NCBI GenBank assembly: GCA_025758065.1
Contig: CP107199.1
Location: 3,383,501 to 3,447,500, forward strand
Source: Lachnospiraceae bacterium
GTDB lineage: Bacteria > Bacillota > Clostridia > Lachnospirales > Lachnospiraceae
Reading direction: 5' to 3'
Length of the DNA stretch: 64,000 nt
Every line of letters starts with the position of its first letter. The first letter of the stretch is position 1. Under the pieces are notes generated by a model that searched no databases, was not told the DNA's origin, and saw only the letters and a list, made by a program, of their open reading frames with translations. Below are positions 26,952 to 36,523 of this stretch, one piece after another. A program made the position numbers and the translations under genes.

Positions 26952-28193
26952 CTAACGGATCTGTCCATCACCATAGATAATATACTTGGTAGTGGTCAGT
27001 TCTTTTAAGCCCATAGGACCTCTGGCATGAAGCTTCTGTGTACTGATGCCGATCTCCGCTCCAAAACCAAATTCCTCTCCGTCTGTAAAACGGGTAGATG
27101 CATTTACATATACTGCAGCAGCATCTACTTCATCTAAGAACTTCTGGGCATTAAAATAATCAGATGTGATAATGGACTCAGAATGACCTGTATTGTACTT
27201 GTTAATATGTTCTATTGCTTCTTCTACCGAGTCTACAACCTTCAAGGATACGATATAATCCAGATATTCCGTACCCCAGTCTTCTTCTGCAGCAGGGGTG
27301 AATTCCGGCACCACTGCCATGGCTGCCTCGTCTGCCCTCACTTCTACATTTTTTTCTGACAGGCGCTTTTTAAGAAGCGGCAGGAACTGATCTGCTATCT
27401 TTCTGTGGACGACTAGGGACTCGCAGGCATTGCACACACCGATCCGCTGGGTCTTTGCATTATAGATAATATCTAATGCCATATTAAAATCAGCAGTTTC
27501 ATCTACAAAGATATGGCAGTTTCCTGTTCCTGTCTCGATCACCGGAACAGTACTGTTTTCCACTACAGAACGGATGAGACCGGCACCTCCTCTTGGAATA
27601 AGCACATCCACATATCGGTTTAAACGCATCAGCTCTTTTGTGGTCTCTCTGCTGGTATCTTCGATCAGCTGCAGGGCATCTTCCGGAAGTCCTGCTCTTG
27701 TAAGACCTGTGCGAAGCCATTTTGTGATTGCTTTATTGGATTCAATGGCATCGCTGCCTCCTTTTAAGATCACTGCATTTCCTGATTTAAAGCAGAGGCC
27801 AAAAGCATCCGCTGTTACATTAGGGCGGGCCTCATAGATCATAGCAATGACTCCTAAAGGAACCCTTTTCTGGCCGATCTTTAAGCCATTTGGACGCAGC
27901 TTCATGGAGATCACCTCTCCTACCGGATCATCTAAGGCAGCTACTTTTAAAAGGCCATCTGCCATGGACTGGATCCGGCCCGGATTTAAAGCAAGGCGGT
28001 CTAACAGGCCCTTGCTCATGCCGCAGTTTTCTGCTTTTTCATAATCTGCCTGATTTGCAGCCAGGATTTCTTCCTCTCCCTCTAAAAGGGCTCTTGCAGC
28101 TTCTTCCAATCCTATATTTTTTTCTCTTGAACCTAAGTTATTTAATGTTCTGGAAACAGCTTTTGCTCGGCTTCCGATTTCTTCCAGTGTCAT
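26952..28193 (-). CDS. proA: Gamma-glutamyl phosphate reductase
   Basis: Second step of proline synthesis: reduces glutamyl 5-phosphate to the semialdehyde. The start is placed at MTLEEIG because AAGGAG lies eight bases upstream, while an ATG two codons earlier has almost no spacing. Family motifs: PLGVIAMIYEARPNVTADAFGLCFKSGNA, VLIPRGGAGLIR, and the catalytic-cysteine region RIGVCNACESLVVH (about 272-285). The C terminus shows ARGPMGLKELTTTKYIIYG. It is separated from proB by a small DUF896 gene, an arrangement seen in many Clostridia. Confidence 0.96.
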   Translation of the reverse strand: MTLEEIGSRAKAVSRTLNNLGSREKNIGLEEAARALLEGEEEILAANQADYEKAENCGMSKGLLDRLALNPGRIQSMADGLLKVAALDDPVGEVISMKLRPNGLKIGQKRVPLGVIAMIYEARPNVTADAFGLCFKSGNAVILKGGSDAIESNKAITKWLRTGLTRAGLPEDALQLIEDTSRETTKELMRLNRYVDVLIPRGGAGLIRSVVENSTVPVIETGTGNCHIFVDETADFNMALDIIYNAKTQRIGVCNACESLVVHRKIADQFLPLLKKRLSEKNVEVRADEAAMAVVPEFTPAAEEDWGTEYLDYIVSLKVVDSVEEAIEHINKYNTGHSESIITSDYFNAQKFLDEVDAAAVYVNASTRFTDGEEFGFGAEIGISTQKLHARGPMGLKELTTTKYIIYGDGQIR

Positions 28194-28217
28194 AACCATC
28201 TCTCCTTCTGGCTATAT

Positions 28218-28439
28218 CTATACCTCTTTAATACCACCGTATTTCTTTCCCAGGTCTGTAATAGAGCCGTCCTTCTCTTTAATAGAAATATTATTTAAGT
28301 TGCTTCTTAAATTAGAACGGATAGCAGCCAGGTATTCTTTTCTTAAAGCTGCCTGCTCGGTTTTTTCCTCATCTGTAAGACCTACAGACTGGGATTTATG
28401 ATAAAGTTCGTTGATCCTGTCGATTTTTGATGAATCCAT
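28218..28439 (-). CDS. DUF896 (YnzC-like) small protein
   Basis: A 73-residue helical protein. The family signature is visible: RINELYHKSQSVGLTDEEKT, then EQAALRKEYLAAIRSNLR. Bacillus YnzC is in this family, and some members are under SOS control, but the function is unknown. It sits between proB and proA with 23- to 24-base gaps, so it is translated from the same message. Confidence 0.88.
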   Translation of the reverse strand: MDSSKIDRINELYHKSQSVGLTDEEKTEQAALRKEYLAAIRSNLRSNLNNISIKEKDGSITDLGKKYGGIKEV

Positions 28440-28462
28440 ACTATCACTCCTCGTATAATATC

Positions 28463-29326
28463 TTAATATTCATTATTCAGATAATGCATCAGATCAAAGT
28501 CCAGATTGGGATGGGCTAAAAACAAAGTCCCCTTTTCTTTTCCGCTCATAATGTCCATGATCACATCTATCTGATCACCGTTGGCGATCACCATATCAGC
28601 ACCACTGTCTGTGGCAATACGGGCAGCTGCCAGCTTTGCTGACATTCCACCGGTCCCCACACTGCTTCCAGAAGTTTCTTTTCCCATATTCAGATATTTC
28701 TGGCTGATCTCAGGCACCAGACTGATAAATCTGGCATCTGGGTTGCTCCTTGGATCATCCGTATAAAGGCCGTCAATATCAGAAAGCAGGATCAGAAGAT
28801 CTGCCCCGATAAGAGCTGCAACAATAGCAGAAAGGCGATCATTATCACCGAAGCTGTCTACATACGGGATCTCAGAAGTAGATACTGTATCATTTTCATT
28901 TACAATAGGGATCGCACCTAAACGCAGCAATTCATCAAAGGTGTTCTGTGCATTGTAACGGGAACTGTCATTGACCATGGTATCCTTGGTCAGAAGGACC
29001 TGGGCTGCTGTCTGGTTGTACTCGCTGCAAAGCTTCTGGTAGACCATCATCAGTCTTGCCTGTCCTACTGCTGCAAACGCCTGTTTTTCAGCTAAACTGT
29101 CAGGTCTTTTATGATGTCCGAAAGCCTGTCTGCCTGCTGCGATAGCACCGGAAGAAACAAGGACTACTTCTTTCCCTTCTCCCCTGAGATCGCTGAGCAC
29201 ACGGATCAGCTTCTCGATCTTCGTCAGGTTCAGCTCTCCTGTTTCAGGATGTGTCAGGGAAGAAGAACCGATCTTTATTATAATTCTCTTTTTATCTTTT
29301 AAACTGTTACGTTTTGTAGCTTCCAT
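28463..29326 (-). CDS. proB: Glutamate 5-kinase (short form without PUA domain)
   Basis: First step of proline synthesis: phosphorylates glutamate. The 287-residue protein is a single amino-acid kinase domain: IIIKIGSSSLTHPETG (about 15-30), VLVSSGAIAAGR, NENDTVST, FGDNDRLSAIVAALIGADLL and GTGGMSAKLAAARIATDSG. The C-terminal PUA domain of the longer enzymes is missing, as in many Clostridia. Feedback inhibition by proline is usual in the family but cannot be read here. Confidence 0.95.
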   Translation of the reverse strand: MEATKRNSLKDKKRIIIKIGSSSLTHPETGELNLTKIEKLIRVLSDLRGEGKEVVLVSSGAIAAGRQAFGHHKRPDSLAEKQAFAAVGQARLMMVYQKLCSEYNQTAAQVLLTKDTMVNDSSRYNAQNTFDELLRLGAIPIVNENDTVSTSEIPYVDSFGDNDRLSAIVAALIGADLLILLSDIDGLYTDDPRSNPDARFISLVPEISQKYLNMGKETSGSSVGTGGMSAKLAAARIATDSGADMVIANGDQIDVIMDIMSGKEKGTLFLAHPNLDFDLMHYLNNEY

Positions 29327-29423
29327 GAGTATCTTTTGCCAGCTCCCTTCTTAGTGAAGTTCACGTCCTGCCTGTCTGATCTGGCGCAGGACTGGACTTT
29401 TCCACTATCTTACACCAAATTCA

Positions 29424-31052
29424 TTACTCCGTCAATTTGTATCTTCTTATAAGCTCTTCTGCCACTTTTAAACCATCCATGGCTGCAGAGGTGATGCCTC
29501 CTGCATATCCGGCGCCTTCACCACAAGGATATAAGCCCTTTACAGAGCTTTCTAAAGTTTCTCCTCTGGGGATACGTACCGGGGAAGATGTGCGGCTTTC
29601 CACACCTGCTAAAATAGCATCTGGACGGTCAAACCCTTTGATTTTTCTCCCAAAAGCCTCCATTCCTTCTACAAAAGCTTCCGAAAGCTCATCTGGGAGG
29701 ATTTTTCTCAAGTTTGCAAACTGATATTCCCCACAAAATGCCGGCTGTACTTCGCCAAGCTTTTCCGTGATCTTTCCGTTTTTAAAATCCCCATAGAGCT
29801 GGACTGGTATTTTCCCTTTTCCTGCCTCATAGGCTTTTTCCTCAAGTTCTCTCTGGAAATGAATACCTGACAGCGGATGGACTCCTTCTCCTCTTTTTGT
29901 TTCACAGGAAAAATCCTCAGGGTTTACAGTAACTATCAATGCACTGTTGGCATTTTCTCCTGCTCTGTCATGATAACTCATTCCATTTACAGCCAGACGG
30001 TTCTTTTCAGAAGAAGCATTGACCACATAGCCGCCAGGACACATGCAGAAGGAATACACGCCTCTTCCACAGGAAGTCTGAGCTGTCAGTTTATAGCTTG
30101 CAGGGCCTAACTCTTTACATTCCGTCATCCCATACTGGCTTTCATTGATCATAGTCTGTGGATGCTGGATACGGAAACCTACAGCAAAAGGTTTTGCTTC
30201 CATGGAAACCTGCTTTTCATAAAGAATTTCAAAAGTATCTCTGGCACTGTGACCGATAGCTGCAACTGCCGCCTGTACCGGAATGCGTTCTGTACCATTT
30301 ACAATAACTGCTGCCAGTTTTCCTTCTGTTATTTCAAAATCTGTCACCTGGCTTAAGAAGCGAACCTGACCGCCCAGATTTTCAATCTCTTGGCGGATAG
30401 ATTTTACAATATGGCTTAACACATCTGTCCCAATATGGGGTTTGTTTGCATAGCAGATAGACGGATCTGCACCAAACTCTGTAAGAATGCGCAGCACTTC
30501 CCTGTTCCTGCCAAAGGTATCTTTTACAAGGGTATTCAGCTTTCCGTCTGAAAACGTACCTGCGCCACCTTCTCCAAACTGCACATTGGATGAAGGATTT
30601 AATTCTCCTGTTTTCCAGAATTTCGCTACCCGCTCTGTTCTGGTATCTACATCTTCTCCCCGTTCTAAAAGTATAGGACGGTATCCTTTTCTCGCAAGAG
30701 CAAGGCCACAGAACAATCCCGCAGGGCCCATTCCAATGACCACCGGTGGATATTTTAAAGGCGTATTTCCACATTCAGGAAGGACATATGGTTTTTCTTC
30801 GTGAACTGTGATATTCCTGTCTTTTCTCTTCTTTACAAGACGTTCCTCTTCTTTTTTTCCGCCATTTTTTAATGCAATATCCACGATATAGCTGTAATGG
30901 ATCTCCGGCTTTTTTCTTGCATCTACAGACTGTTTTACCAGCTTAGTTTCTTTTATCAGCTCCGGCTGGATATGAAGCTCTTTCGCAGCCTTTAAAAGCA
31001 GGTCATTTTCGGCATGTCCTAAAGGCATTTTCAGCTGACTGATACGTATCAT
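29424..31052 (-). CDS. FAD-dependent dehydrogenase (COG2509 family)
   Basis: A 542-residue flavoprotein of unknown substrate. After an N-terminal ferredoxin-like region (about 1-80, KLVKQSVDARKKPEIHYSYI), the dinucleotide-binding motif GMGPAGLFCGLALARKGYRP starts near residue 105. Next come SNVQFGEGGAGTFSDGKLNT and the C-terminal FAD motif YPCGEGAGYAGGITSAAMDG. This matches the uncharacterised FAD-dependent protein family in gut Firmicutes. The start codon overlaps the end of the upstream BaiN-like gene by four bases (ATGA). Confidence 0.88.
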   Translation of the reverse strand: MIRISQLKMPLGHAENDLLLKAAKELHIQPELIKETKLVKQSVDARKKPEIHYSYIVDIALKNGGKKEEERLVKKRKDRNITVHEEKPYVLPECGNTPLKYPPVVIGMGPAGLFCGLALARKGYRPILLERGEDVDTRTERVAKFWKTGELNPSSNVQFGEGGAGTFSDGKLNTLVKDTFGRNREVLRILTEFGADPSICYANKPHIGTDVLSHIVKSIRQEIENLGGQVRFLSQVTDFEITEGKLAAVIVNGTERIPVQAAVAAIGHSARDTFEILYEKQVSMEAKPFAVGFRIQHPQTMINESQYGMTECKELGPASYKLTAQTSCGRGVYSFCMCPGGYVVNASSEKNRLAVNGMSYHDRAGENANSALIVTVNPEDFSCETKRGEGVHPLSGIHFQRELEEKAYEAGKGKIPVQLYGDFKNGKITEKLGEVQPAFCGEYQFANLRKILPDELSEAFVEGMEAFGRKIKGFDRPDAILAGVESRTSSPVRIPRGETLESSVKGLYPCGEGAGYAGGITSAAMDGLKVAEELIRRYKLTE

Positions 31053-32533
31053 GTTCTTGCAGTCCTCCTGGTTTTCTGTGTATATTTCTTTTCTGGGTAC
31101 TTTTTAACAGTTTTCTTTTCCATCTGTTTCGTGTTTACGTTCCTGTTTTTTTCTATATTCTTTTTTTCTATGTTCTTTTTTTCTACGCTTTTCTTCTCTA
31201 TGTTTTTCTTCTCTACACTCTTTTTCCCAGTGTTCCTCTTTTCCGGATTTCTTTGCCCCAGCTGTTTTTTTTCCCACTTTTCCGGTTCTGTTTGCATTTC
31301 CTGCTTTCCGGCACTGCCCGCTGCACATCTTCCTGCGATCAAACCACTGGACCAGGCAAATTGAAGATTATAACCGCCGCAGATCCCATCTACATCCAGG
31401 ATCTCACCAGCCATATACAATCCAGGACAAAGCCGGGACTCCATTGTAGTCTCATCTATTTCATTGGCATCCACACCACCGCAGCACACCTGGGCATTGG
31501 CAAAGGGATTAACAGACATGACAACTGCTTCATATTCTTTTAATTCTTTACAGATTTTTTCCAGTTGTTTTCCAGTTAATGAACCACAGGAAATATTCCC
31601 ATCGATTCCCGCCAGTTTCAAAAGAACCTGGGCAAGTTTACGGTTCAGCATTCCGGTAAATAGTTCCGCTGCCGGCTTATAAGCCAGCAAAAGCGCTCTC
31701 TTCTTTAAAAGGCGGAAGCTTTCACTGTTATCCCAGCCTGGCATAAAGTCCACATAAACTCTTACTTTTTTCTTTTCATCTAACGCTCTTGCTGCATACC
31801 GGCTCACCTGAAAGACCGGAATGCCGGAAAGACCATAATCGGTGATCTGAAGCTCTCCTTTATCCTTTGCCAAAGTAATGCCATCTGCCTGTAAGCTTAC
31901 TTCTGCCTCTGTGCGGATACCTGCCATCTGTTTGTACATATTTCCCTGACAGCGCAGCTGCACCAGGGCCGGAAGAGGTTTGATTATGGAATGTCCCAGC
32001 TGGCGGGCATATTCATAGCCACTGCCATCTGAACCAGTGGAAGGTGCTGCCTTTGAACCTGCTGCCAGGATCAGGGCATCTGTCTCCACCGTCCCCTGAT
32101 CTGTATGTATAAAAAATCCTCCATTTTTCTTCTCGATTTTTTCTATATGACAGGAAAGGAGAATGCGGATCTTCAACCGCTCTATCTCTTCTCTGAGTAC
32201 ATCTAAAACAGAAGCAGCCTGATCGGAGTTAGGATAAATATAACCATTCCTGTCTTTTGGAACGATCCCCAGTTCCATAAAAAATTCCAGGGTCTCATTA
32301 ACATTAACTTTCCTTATTACCTGCATAGGAAAATCCTTCCTGCCGCAGCGGTAGCAGTCTTCCTCCATTTTATAATTGGTAAGATTACATCTGCCGTTGC
32401 CTGTAGAAAGGATTTTTTTTCCCACCCGGTCCATATGTTCTATGACAGTTACTTCCGCTCCGTTCCTGGCTGCGCCAATGGCAGCCACCAGCCCCGAAGC
32501 ACCTCCACCGATAATTCCTACTCTTTTCTTCAT
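31049..32533 (-). CDS. BaiN/HI0933-family flavoprotein with Lys-rich repeat tail
   Basis: A NAD(P)/FAD-dependent oxidoreductase-like protein. The N terminus GIIGGGASGLVAAIGAARNG (about 6-25) binds FAD, and GKKILSTGNGRCNLTN and AGEILDVDGICGGYNLQFAW are family hallmarks. The core is complete to about residue 405. It is then extended by about 85 residues of almost pure Lys, Glu, Asn and Arg with repeats SVEKKNIEKK and NIEKK. Such a tail is not part of the family. A second family member without the tail is at 44.8 kb. BaiN itself takes part in bile acid 7-dehydroxylation, but most homologues are of unknown function, and no bile acid genes are seen. Confidence 0.88.
   Translation of the reverse strand: MKKRVGIIGGGASGLVAAIGAARNGAEVTVIEHMDRVGKKILSTGNGRCNLTNYKMEEDCYRCGRKDFPMQVIRKVNVNETLEFFMELGIVPKDRNGYIYPNSDQAASVLDVLREEIERLKIRILLSCHIEKIEKKNGGFFIHTDQGTVETDALILAAGSKAAPSTGSDGSGYEYARQLGHSIIKPLPALVQLRCQGNMYKQMAGIRTEAEVSLQADGITLAKDKGELQITDYGLSGIPVFQVSRYAARALDEKKKVRVYVDFMPGWDNSESFRLLKKRALLLAYKPAAELFTGMLNRKLAQVLLKLAGIDGNISCGSLTGKQLEKICKELKEYEAVVMSVNPFANAQVCCGGVDANEIDETTMESRLCPGLYMAGEILDVDGICGGYNLQFAWSSGLIAGRCAAGSAGKQEMQTEPEKWEKKQLGQRNPEKRNTGKKSVEKKNIEKKSVEKKNIEKKNIEKNRNVNTKQMEKKTVKKYPEKKYTQKTRRTART
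31151..31230. repeat. 15-bp tandem repeat inside the BaiN-like gene
   Basis: Five imperfect copies of a 15-base unit (consensus tctatgttctttttt on the plus strand) encode repeated N/S-I/V-E-K-K on the minus strand. Two adjacent units form a higher 30-base period (SVEKKNIEKK). The repeat length is a multiple of three, so copy changes alter protein length without shifting the frame. Confidence 0.8.
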
Positions 32534-32551
32534 ATTACTTAAACTCCTGTT

Positions 32552-32932
32552 TTAGCTTGTATACGACTCCAGATAATGGTATACGTCCATCATATCAGAA
32601 AACCAGATTCCCTCCATCAGGCGGACTCTCTCACTTTCCGGAAAATCTGTGACCGGAATATGGGTGTACAGACAGACGGTACTTTTATCACTGCAGAATA
32701 CAAGAAGAAAGCCGGCCTCGGAAACCAGAAAATACTGTGACCTTGCGGTGATAATGCTTTCCTGGTTTGCGGCTGCCCTTCCTTCCATTTCATTTACACT
32801 TTCCGTTTCTATTACTGTATTTGGCACTGGTGCTTCCTCCCGCATCTGGTATCTGGCCGCCCCATAGATAATGAGAACAGACACCACTGCTGAAATACCA
32901 AATAAGCCCAGAGCAAATAAAAAATGTTTCAT
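32552..32932 (-). CDS. Membrane-anchored BofC-C-domain-like protein
   Basis: A 126-residue protein with one N-terminal membrane segment (FLFALGLFGISAVVSVLIIYG, residues 4-24 roughly) and a short extracellular domain. The stretch from YFLVSEAGFLLVF to MDVYHYLESY has the pattern of the C-terminal domain of forespore regulator BofC and related clostridial proteins, but this is by eye. It lies 18 bases upstream of the BaiN-like gene and would be cotranscribed. The function is unknown. Confidence 0.65.
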   Translation of the reverse strand: MKHFLFALGLFGISAVVSVLIIYGAARYQMREEAPVPNTVIETESVNEMEGRAAANQESIITARSQYFLVSEAGFLLVFCSDKSTVCLYTHIPVTDFPESERVRLMEGIWFSDMMDVYHYLESYTS

Positions 32933-33106
32933 AGATACTGCCTCCTGTATCAGGCCTTATATTTCCTTTTGGCCTTTTCAAAGGTAGTATCTGCCAGAAT
33001 GTCCTATTTTAAACCTGTCCTGGCACTGTTTATATATATAAATATAATGAGTACGAAACCATTTCTTAAATAAACGGATTACGAATATTTTACAACTCTG
33101 GTATCG

Positions 33107-34822
33107 TCACATCAGTCTTACTTTCTTTAAAATGCGGATCAGCCTGGTTCCCATAGGCATATCCCGCAGTTCTTCTTCATCAATTGCCTTTAGCCCTATT
33201 AAAAGCACTGCATACACAGCCGCTGCCACTGCCACTGTCGGAAATACCACAATAGCTCTTCCAGAACGCCCTCTTAAAAGAGCTGCCGGAAGGATAAAGA
33301 CAAGGATTTTGTACACTCCCCATGCTACGGCTCCCATAACACAGGCACTGATAGCAGGAAGTACAAAGGTCTTTTTATACTCCTGACTGTATCTTGCATA
33401 TCTTGCGATCGTTCTGGCATTTAAAATGCACATTACAAAGGCGAATACAATATTGGCAAATACAACTCCATAAATACCCATATGGAATATCATAAGAAAT
33501 ACCCATAATACCGCCACATGGATCACCAGAGAAACAGCCGCATGGCGGACCGGCACTTCCATATGGTTCAGCCCCTGAAGCACTGCATTGGTCACTGTAG
33601 ACAGTGAGAAAAATACAACTGCAAGGGAACCTGCCATAGTCAGTCTGATCAAAAGGCTGTTGTCTTCGCTGATAAACAGCAGATTGCACACCGGATCAGC
33701 CAGGACTGCGATCCCCACTGCTGCCGGGATAGAGATCAGCATAGAGAAACGTACAGCTGCCGCGATCCTTTTTAAAGTCTGCTTTCTGTCTCCTGCTGAT
33801 ACCGCTCTTGTAAGAGACGGGATCAAAGAAGATGAAAGTGCATTGGAAACAGCTACAGGAATGTTAAATAACAGCTGATACTGTCCCAACGCGCCCCAGA
33901 ATACAGCAATCTCTTCGCCGCTATACCCCAGCTTGTCCATTCCCTGTCCAAACAAGAAGTTATCCACTACATTAGAGCAGTTATATATACCGCTGCTGAC
34001 CACGATCGGAAGGACTGTAATAGTCAGTGCATAGATCAGTTTTCCATATCGCGTCCGCTTTCTTCTTGCTATTTTTGCAGCTTCCGGTGACAGATCCTCA
34101 ACTGCAATGCGCTGTTTTAAAACAGAACGTCCGCTTTTAGCTGTCAGGAAGATAAAAAAGATAAACGCAGCCAGTGCACCGGCACCTGTACCAATGGTAC
34201 CACCTGCCGCACCTAAGGCATAGGAATAATTCTTTGCCCCCTGTGCCGCATTCATCCCTTCACCTACGCCAAACAAAATACCTGCTGCCACCACACTGAC
34301 AATGGCATTTATGACCTGCTCTAAAATCTGAGAGATTGCTGTAGGTATCATGGTTCCTGTACCCTGAAAATATCCCCTTAAAACTCCCAGATATGCCATG
34401 ATCCAAATAGTAGGCGCCAGCGTTTTTAAAGCATAACTGGAATATGGTGTTTTGATCAATCCTGCAAAAAAATCAGAACCAAACCACAGCACAATCGCTG
34501 CCAGTCCACCGGTAACAGTTGCATAGAGAAGACCTGTCTTTAAAATACGGCGGCAATTCTCATATTCTCCTTTTGCAAGTCTTGCAGATATCATCTTTGA
34601 AATAGCCACTGGCATACTGTAGGAGGAAAGGATCAGCAAAATGTTGTATACATTATACGCAGATGTATAATATCCATTCCCCTGTTTCCCGATAATGTCA
34701 TTTAAAGGCATACGGTAAAGCATACCGATAATACGCACCAGGATGCCGGCCATTGCCAGAATACTGCCCTGTATTACAAAATTTGCTGCCTTATTTTTCT
34801 TTTTTCCCTGTACTGCTTTCAT
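33107..34822 (-). CDS. SpoVB/MurJ-type polysaccharide flippase
   Basis: A 571-residue MOP-superfamily membrane protein with about 14 predicted helices. The N terminus (NFVIQGSILAMAGILVRIIG, then YRMPLNDIIGKQGNGYYTSA) and the segment IPSLTRAVSAGDRK are typical of the SpoVB/YtgP group. These proteins flip lipid-linked sugars, in some cases lipid II for spore cortex or cell wall. It follows yerB by 25 bases. Whether it serves sporulation or vegetative wall synthesis cannot be decided. Confidence 0.88.
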   Translation of the reverse strand: MKAVQGKKKNKAANFVIQGSILAMAGILVRIIGMLYRMPLNDIIGKQGNGYYTSAYNVYNILLILSSYSMPVAISKMISARLAKGEYENCRRILKTGLLYATVTGGLAAIVLWFGSDFFAGLIKTPYSSYALKTLAPTIWIMAYLGVLRGYFQGTGTMIPTAISQILEQVINAIVSVVAAGILFGVGEGMNAAQGAKNYSYALGAAGGTIGTGAGALAAFIFFIFLTAKSGRSVLKQRIAVEDLSPEAAKIARRKRTRYGKLIYALTITVLPIVVSSGIYNCSNVVDNFLFGQGMDKLGYSGEEIAVFWGALGQYQLLFNIPVAVSNALSSSLIPSLTRAVSAGDRKQTLKRIAAAVRFSMLISIPAAVGIAVLADPVCNLLFISEDNSLLIRLTMAGSLAVVFFSLSTVTNAVLQGLNHMEVPVRHAAVSLVIHVAVLWVFLMIFHMGIYGVVFANIVFAFVMCILNARTIARYARYSQEYKKTFVLPAISACVMGAVAWGVYKILVFILPAALLRGRSGRAIVVFPTVAVAAAVYAVLLIGLKAIDEEELRDMPMGTRLIRILKKVRLM

Positions 34823-34847
34823 TTATCTTCTACTGTGCTCCACGTTT

Positions 34848-36029
34848 TTAATTAATTTCAGTCTGCCCAAAGTCTTTGGTCGGAATGATGCACACCCATG
34901 TTTTTCCCTGATTTAATACAATTTCATTGTGCTCCTGGTCATAATAATGGGTCACACCAAACTCCCCGTCTTTTTCCCAGCTGATGGGGATTGCTTTCCC
35001 ATCAGTGAGATAATACCCGTATTCACCGGTATGTACATTGATATTCAGATACTGGGTAGTGGCATAAAAACCGCTCTGGCAATACTGGAAGATCACATTT
35101 TTCACCGCAACAGGACCTTCACTTCCCTGATGTACGTCTCCATACTGGTATCTGTGATATAAACCATCACTGCTTTCATATACAAATTCCGGTTTGTTCA
35201 TAATGTAACCTGGTTTTGCATGAACAGCATCCATAACTCCCGGCTTTCCCTCTAAAGAAATTTCTACGCCATCTCTGGCAAAAAGATAATGTCCCTTATA
35301 TGAATCATCATACTCCGTGGTATAGCCCAGTGTATTAATGGATTTTTTCAAACGGTCTCCACTTGTATAGGCATTATGCGGGGAACGTTTATCCTTGCTC
35401 CTGTAATAAGCAGTTCCTCCTATGGCATCCAGGCCATTGATATTGTCTACATTCTTAAGATAGGGCTTTGCAAAGGTGCTTTGGCCATAATGGGCATAGA
35501 TTGCATCAAATTCTCTTGCAAAATAAGTATAATACGTACGGCAGCTTCTCACAGAGCCAATACGGTCCAGATCATCATAATCCTCGATCACTGCCATGTA
35601 CCGGTTCATGTTTGCTTCCACCGGTGCCTCATAAACTACACCTGCCCGGTTAATACCATACTGGGGTCTTGCCTCTTTGTCATTACTCATCATAATGGCG
35701 ATGGGACGACGGTCCGCCTGTTCTGCCGGCACCATCTGTCCTGTGAGAAAACTGCGGATCATTCCATCTTTTTCTTCTCTTTCTTCTGGAAGGATATATT
35801 CAGGTAATTCTTTCGCATCTTCCTTTTTTTCCTCATCCGACTGGATCAGGATCTTGGGAGCAGAAGCAGCTGCCTGGGTGGTTGTTTCCTGTATTGTTGG
35901 AACCTGGGTCTGGACAGCTTCTTCTGACGCCTTTTTTCCGCATCCTGCGCACAATGCTGCTATGCACAACAAACTGCCCAACATAATCTTCCTGCATACT
36001 ATTTTTTTACTTCTGCTCCCTTTTCTCAT
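34848..36029 (-). CDS. DUF3048 lipoprotein (YerB family)
   Basis: A 393-residue secreted lipoprotein. The signal peptide has a basic leader (RKGSRSKKIVCRKI) and lipobox LCAGC near residue 29. After a Thr/Ala/Gln linker, the DUF3048 domain begins around 100 (RPIAIMMSNDKEARPQYG) and includes IGSVRSCRTYYTYFAREFDA and YAHYGQSTFAKPYL. Bacillus YerB belongs here; its function is not settled. The start overlaps the ybeY stop by four bases, so translation is coupled to the ybeY operon. Confidence 0.88.
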   Translation of the reverse strand: MRKGSRSKKIVCRKIMLGSLLCIAALCAGCGKKASEEAVQTQVPTIQETTTQAAASAPKILIQSDEEKKEDAKELPEYILPEEREEKDGMIRSFLTGQMVPAEQADRRPIAIMMSNDKEARPQYGINRAGVVYEAPVEANMNRYMAVIEDYDDLDRIGSVRSCRTYYTYFAREFDAIYAHYGQSTFAKPYLKNVDNINGLDAIGGTAYYRSKDKRSPHNAYTSGDRLKKSINTLGYTTEYDDSYKGHYLFARDGVEISLEGKPGVMDAVHAKPGYIMNKPEFVYESSDGLYHRYQYGDVHQGSEGPVAVKNVIFQYCQSGFYATTQYLNINVHTGEYGYYLTDGKAIPISWEKDGEFGVTHYYDQEHNEIVLNQGKTWVCIIPTKDFGQTEIN

Positions 36030-36523
36030 CTGGTGTACCCCCTTGTGTCCAGTATCTGTCTCTGACGGTCTTCCATAACCAGCCGCTCTTCATCTACCAT
36101 ATGGTCATATCCACATAAATGAAGCATACTGTGAGCTACTAAAAATGCTAATTCCCTTGTCTGGGAATGACCGTACTTTTCAGCCTGTTCCTCTACCTTA
36201 TCTACAGAGATCACAATGTCCCCCAACATCAGTTCTCCTGTTTCCGGGTTAAAATAATCTTCCACTGCATCTTCCACATGGTCGAAATCAGAAGGTTTCT
36301 CATAATCTACCATTGGGAAGGACAGGACATCCGTAGGTGCATCGATCTGGCGGTGTTCTTTATTGATGGCCTGAATAGCATCATTGTCCGTCAGGATCAC
36401 ATTCACCTCTGCCTCATAAGGGCATTTTTCAAAATCAAGGGATGCCTCTACGATCTCCTTTATGATCTTCTCATAGGGAAGATCCAGTTTTTTCTCTGCT
36501 TCATACTCAATAGAAACTGTCAT
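36026..36523 (-). CDS. ybeY: Endoribonuclease YbeY
   Basis: Zinc-dependent RNase for 16S rRNA 3'-end maturation and ribosome quality control. The metal motif is HSMLHLCGYDHMVDEE (three His, about 131-146), preceded by TDVLSFPM near residue 67. 165 residues is normal. Its start overlaps the phoH stop by one base, the usual phoH-ybeY coupling. Confidence 0.96.
   Translation of the reverse strand: MTVSIEYEAEKKLDLPYEKIIKEIVEASLDFEKCPYEAEVNVILTDNDAIQAINKEHRQIDAPTDVLSFPMVDYEKPSDFDHVEDAVEDYFNPETGELMLGDIVISVDKVEEQAEKYGHSQTRELAFLVAHSMLHLCGYDHMVDEERLVMEDRQRQILDTRGYTR

Noticed and set aside
29350..29400. Terminator or attenuator in the proB leader (GTCCTGC...GCAGGAC)
   Set aside because: The stem is real but has no T run and no recognised leader class, so it was not annotated.
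31151..31230. CRISPR-like repetition
   Set aside because: The units are 15 bases, contiguous and coding; there are no unique spacers. No CRISPR array was found elsewhere.
31104..31328. Charged Glu/Lys/Arg-rich open frame in the BaiN-like gene tail
   Set aside because: It is a shadow of the 15-bp tandem repeat read in another frame.
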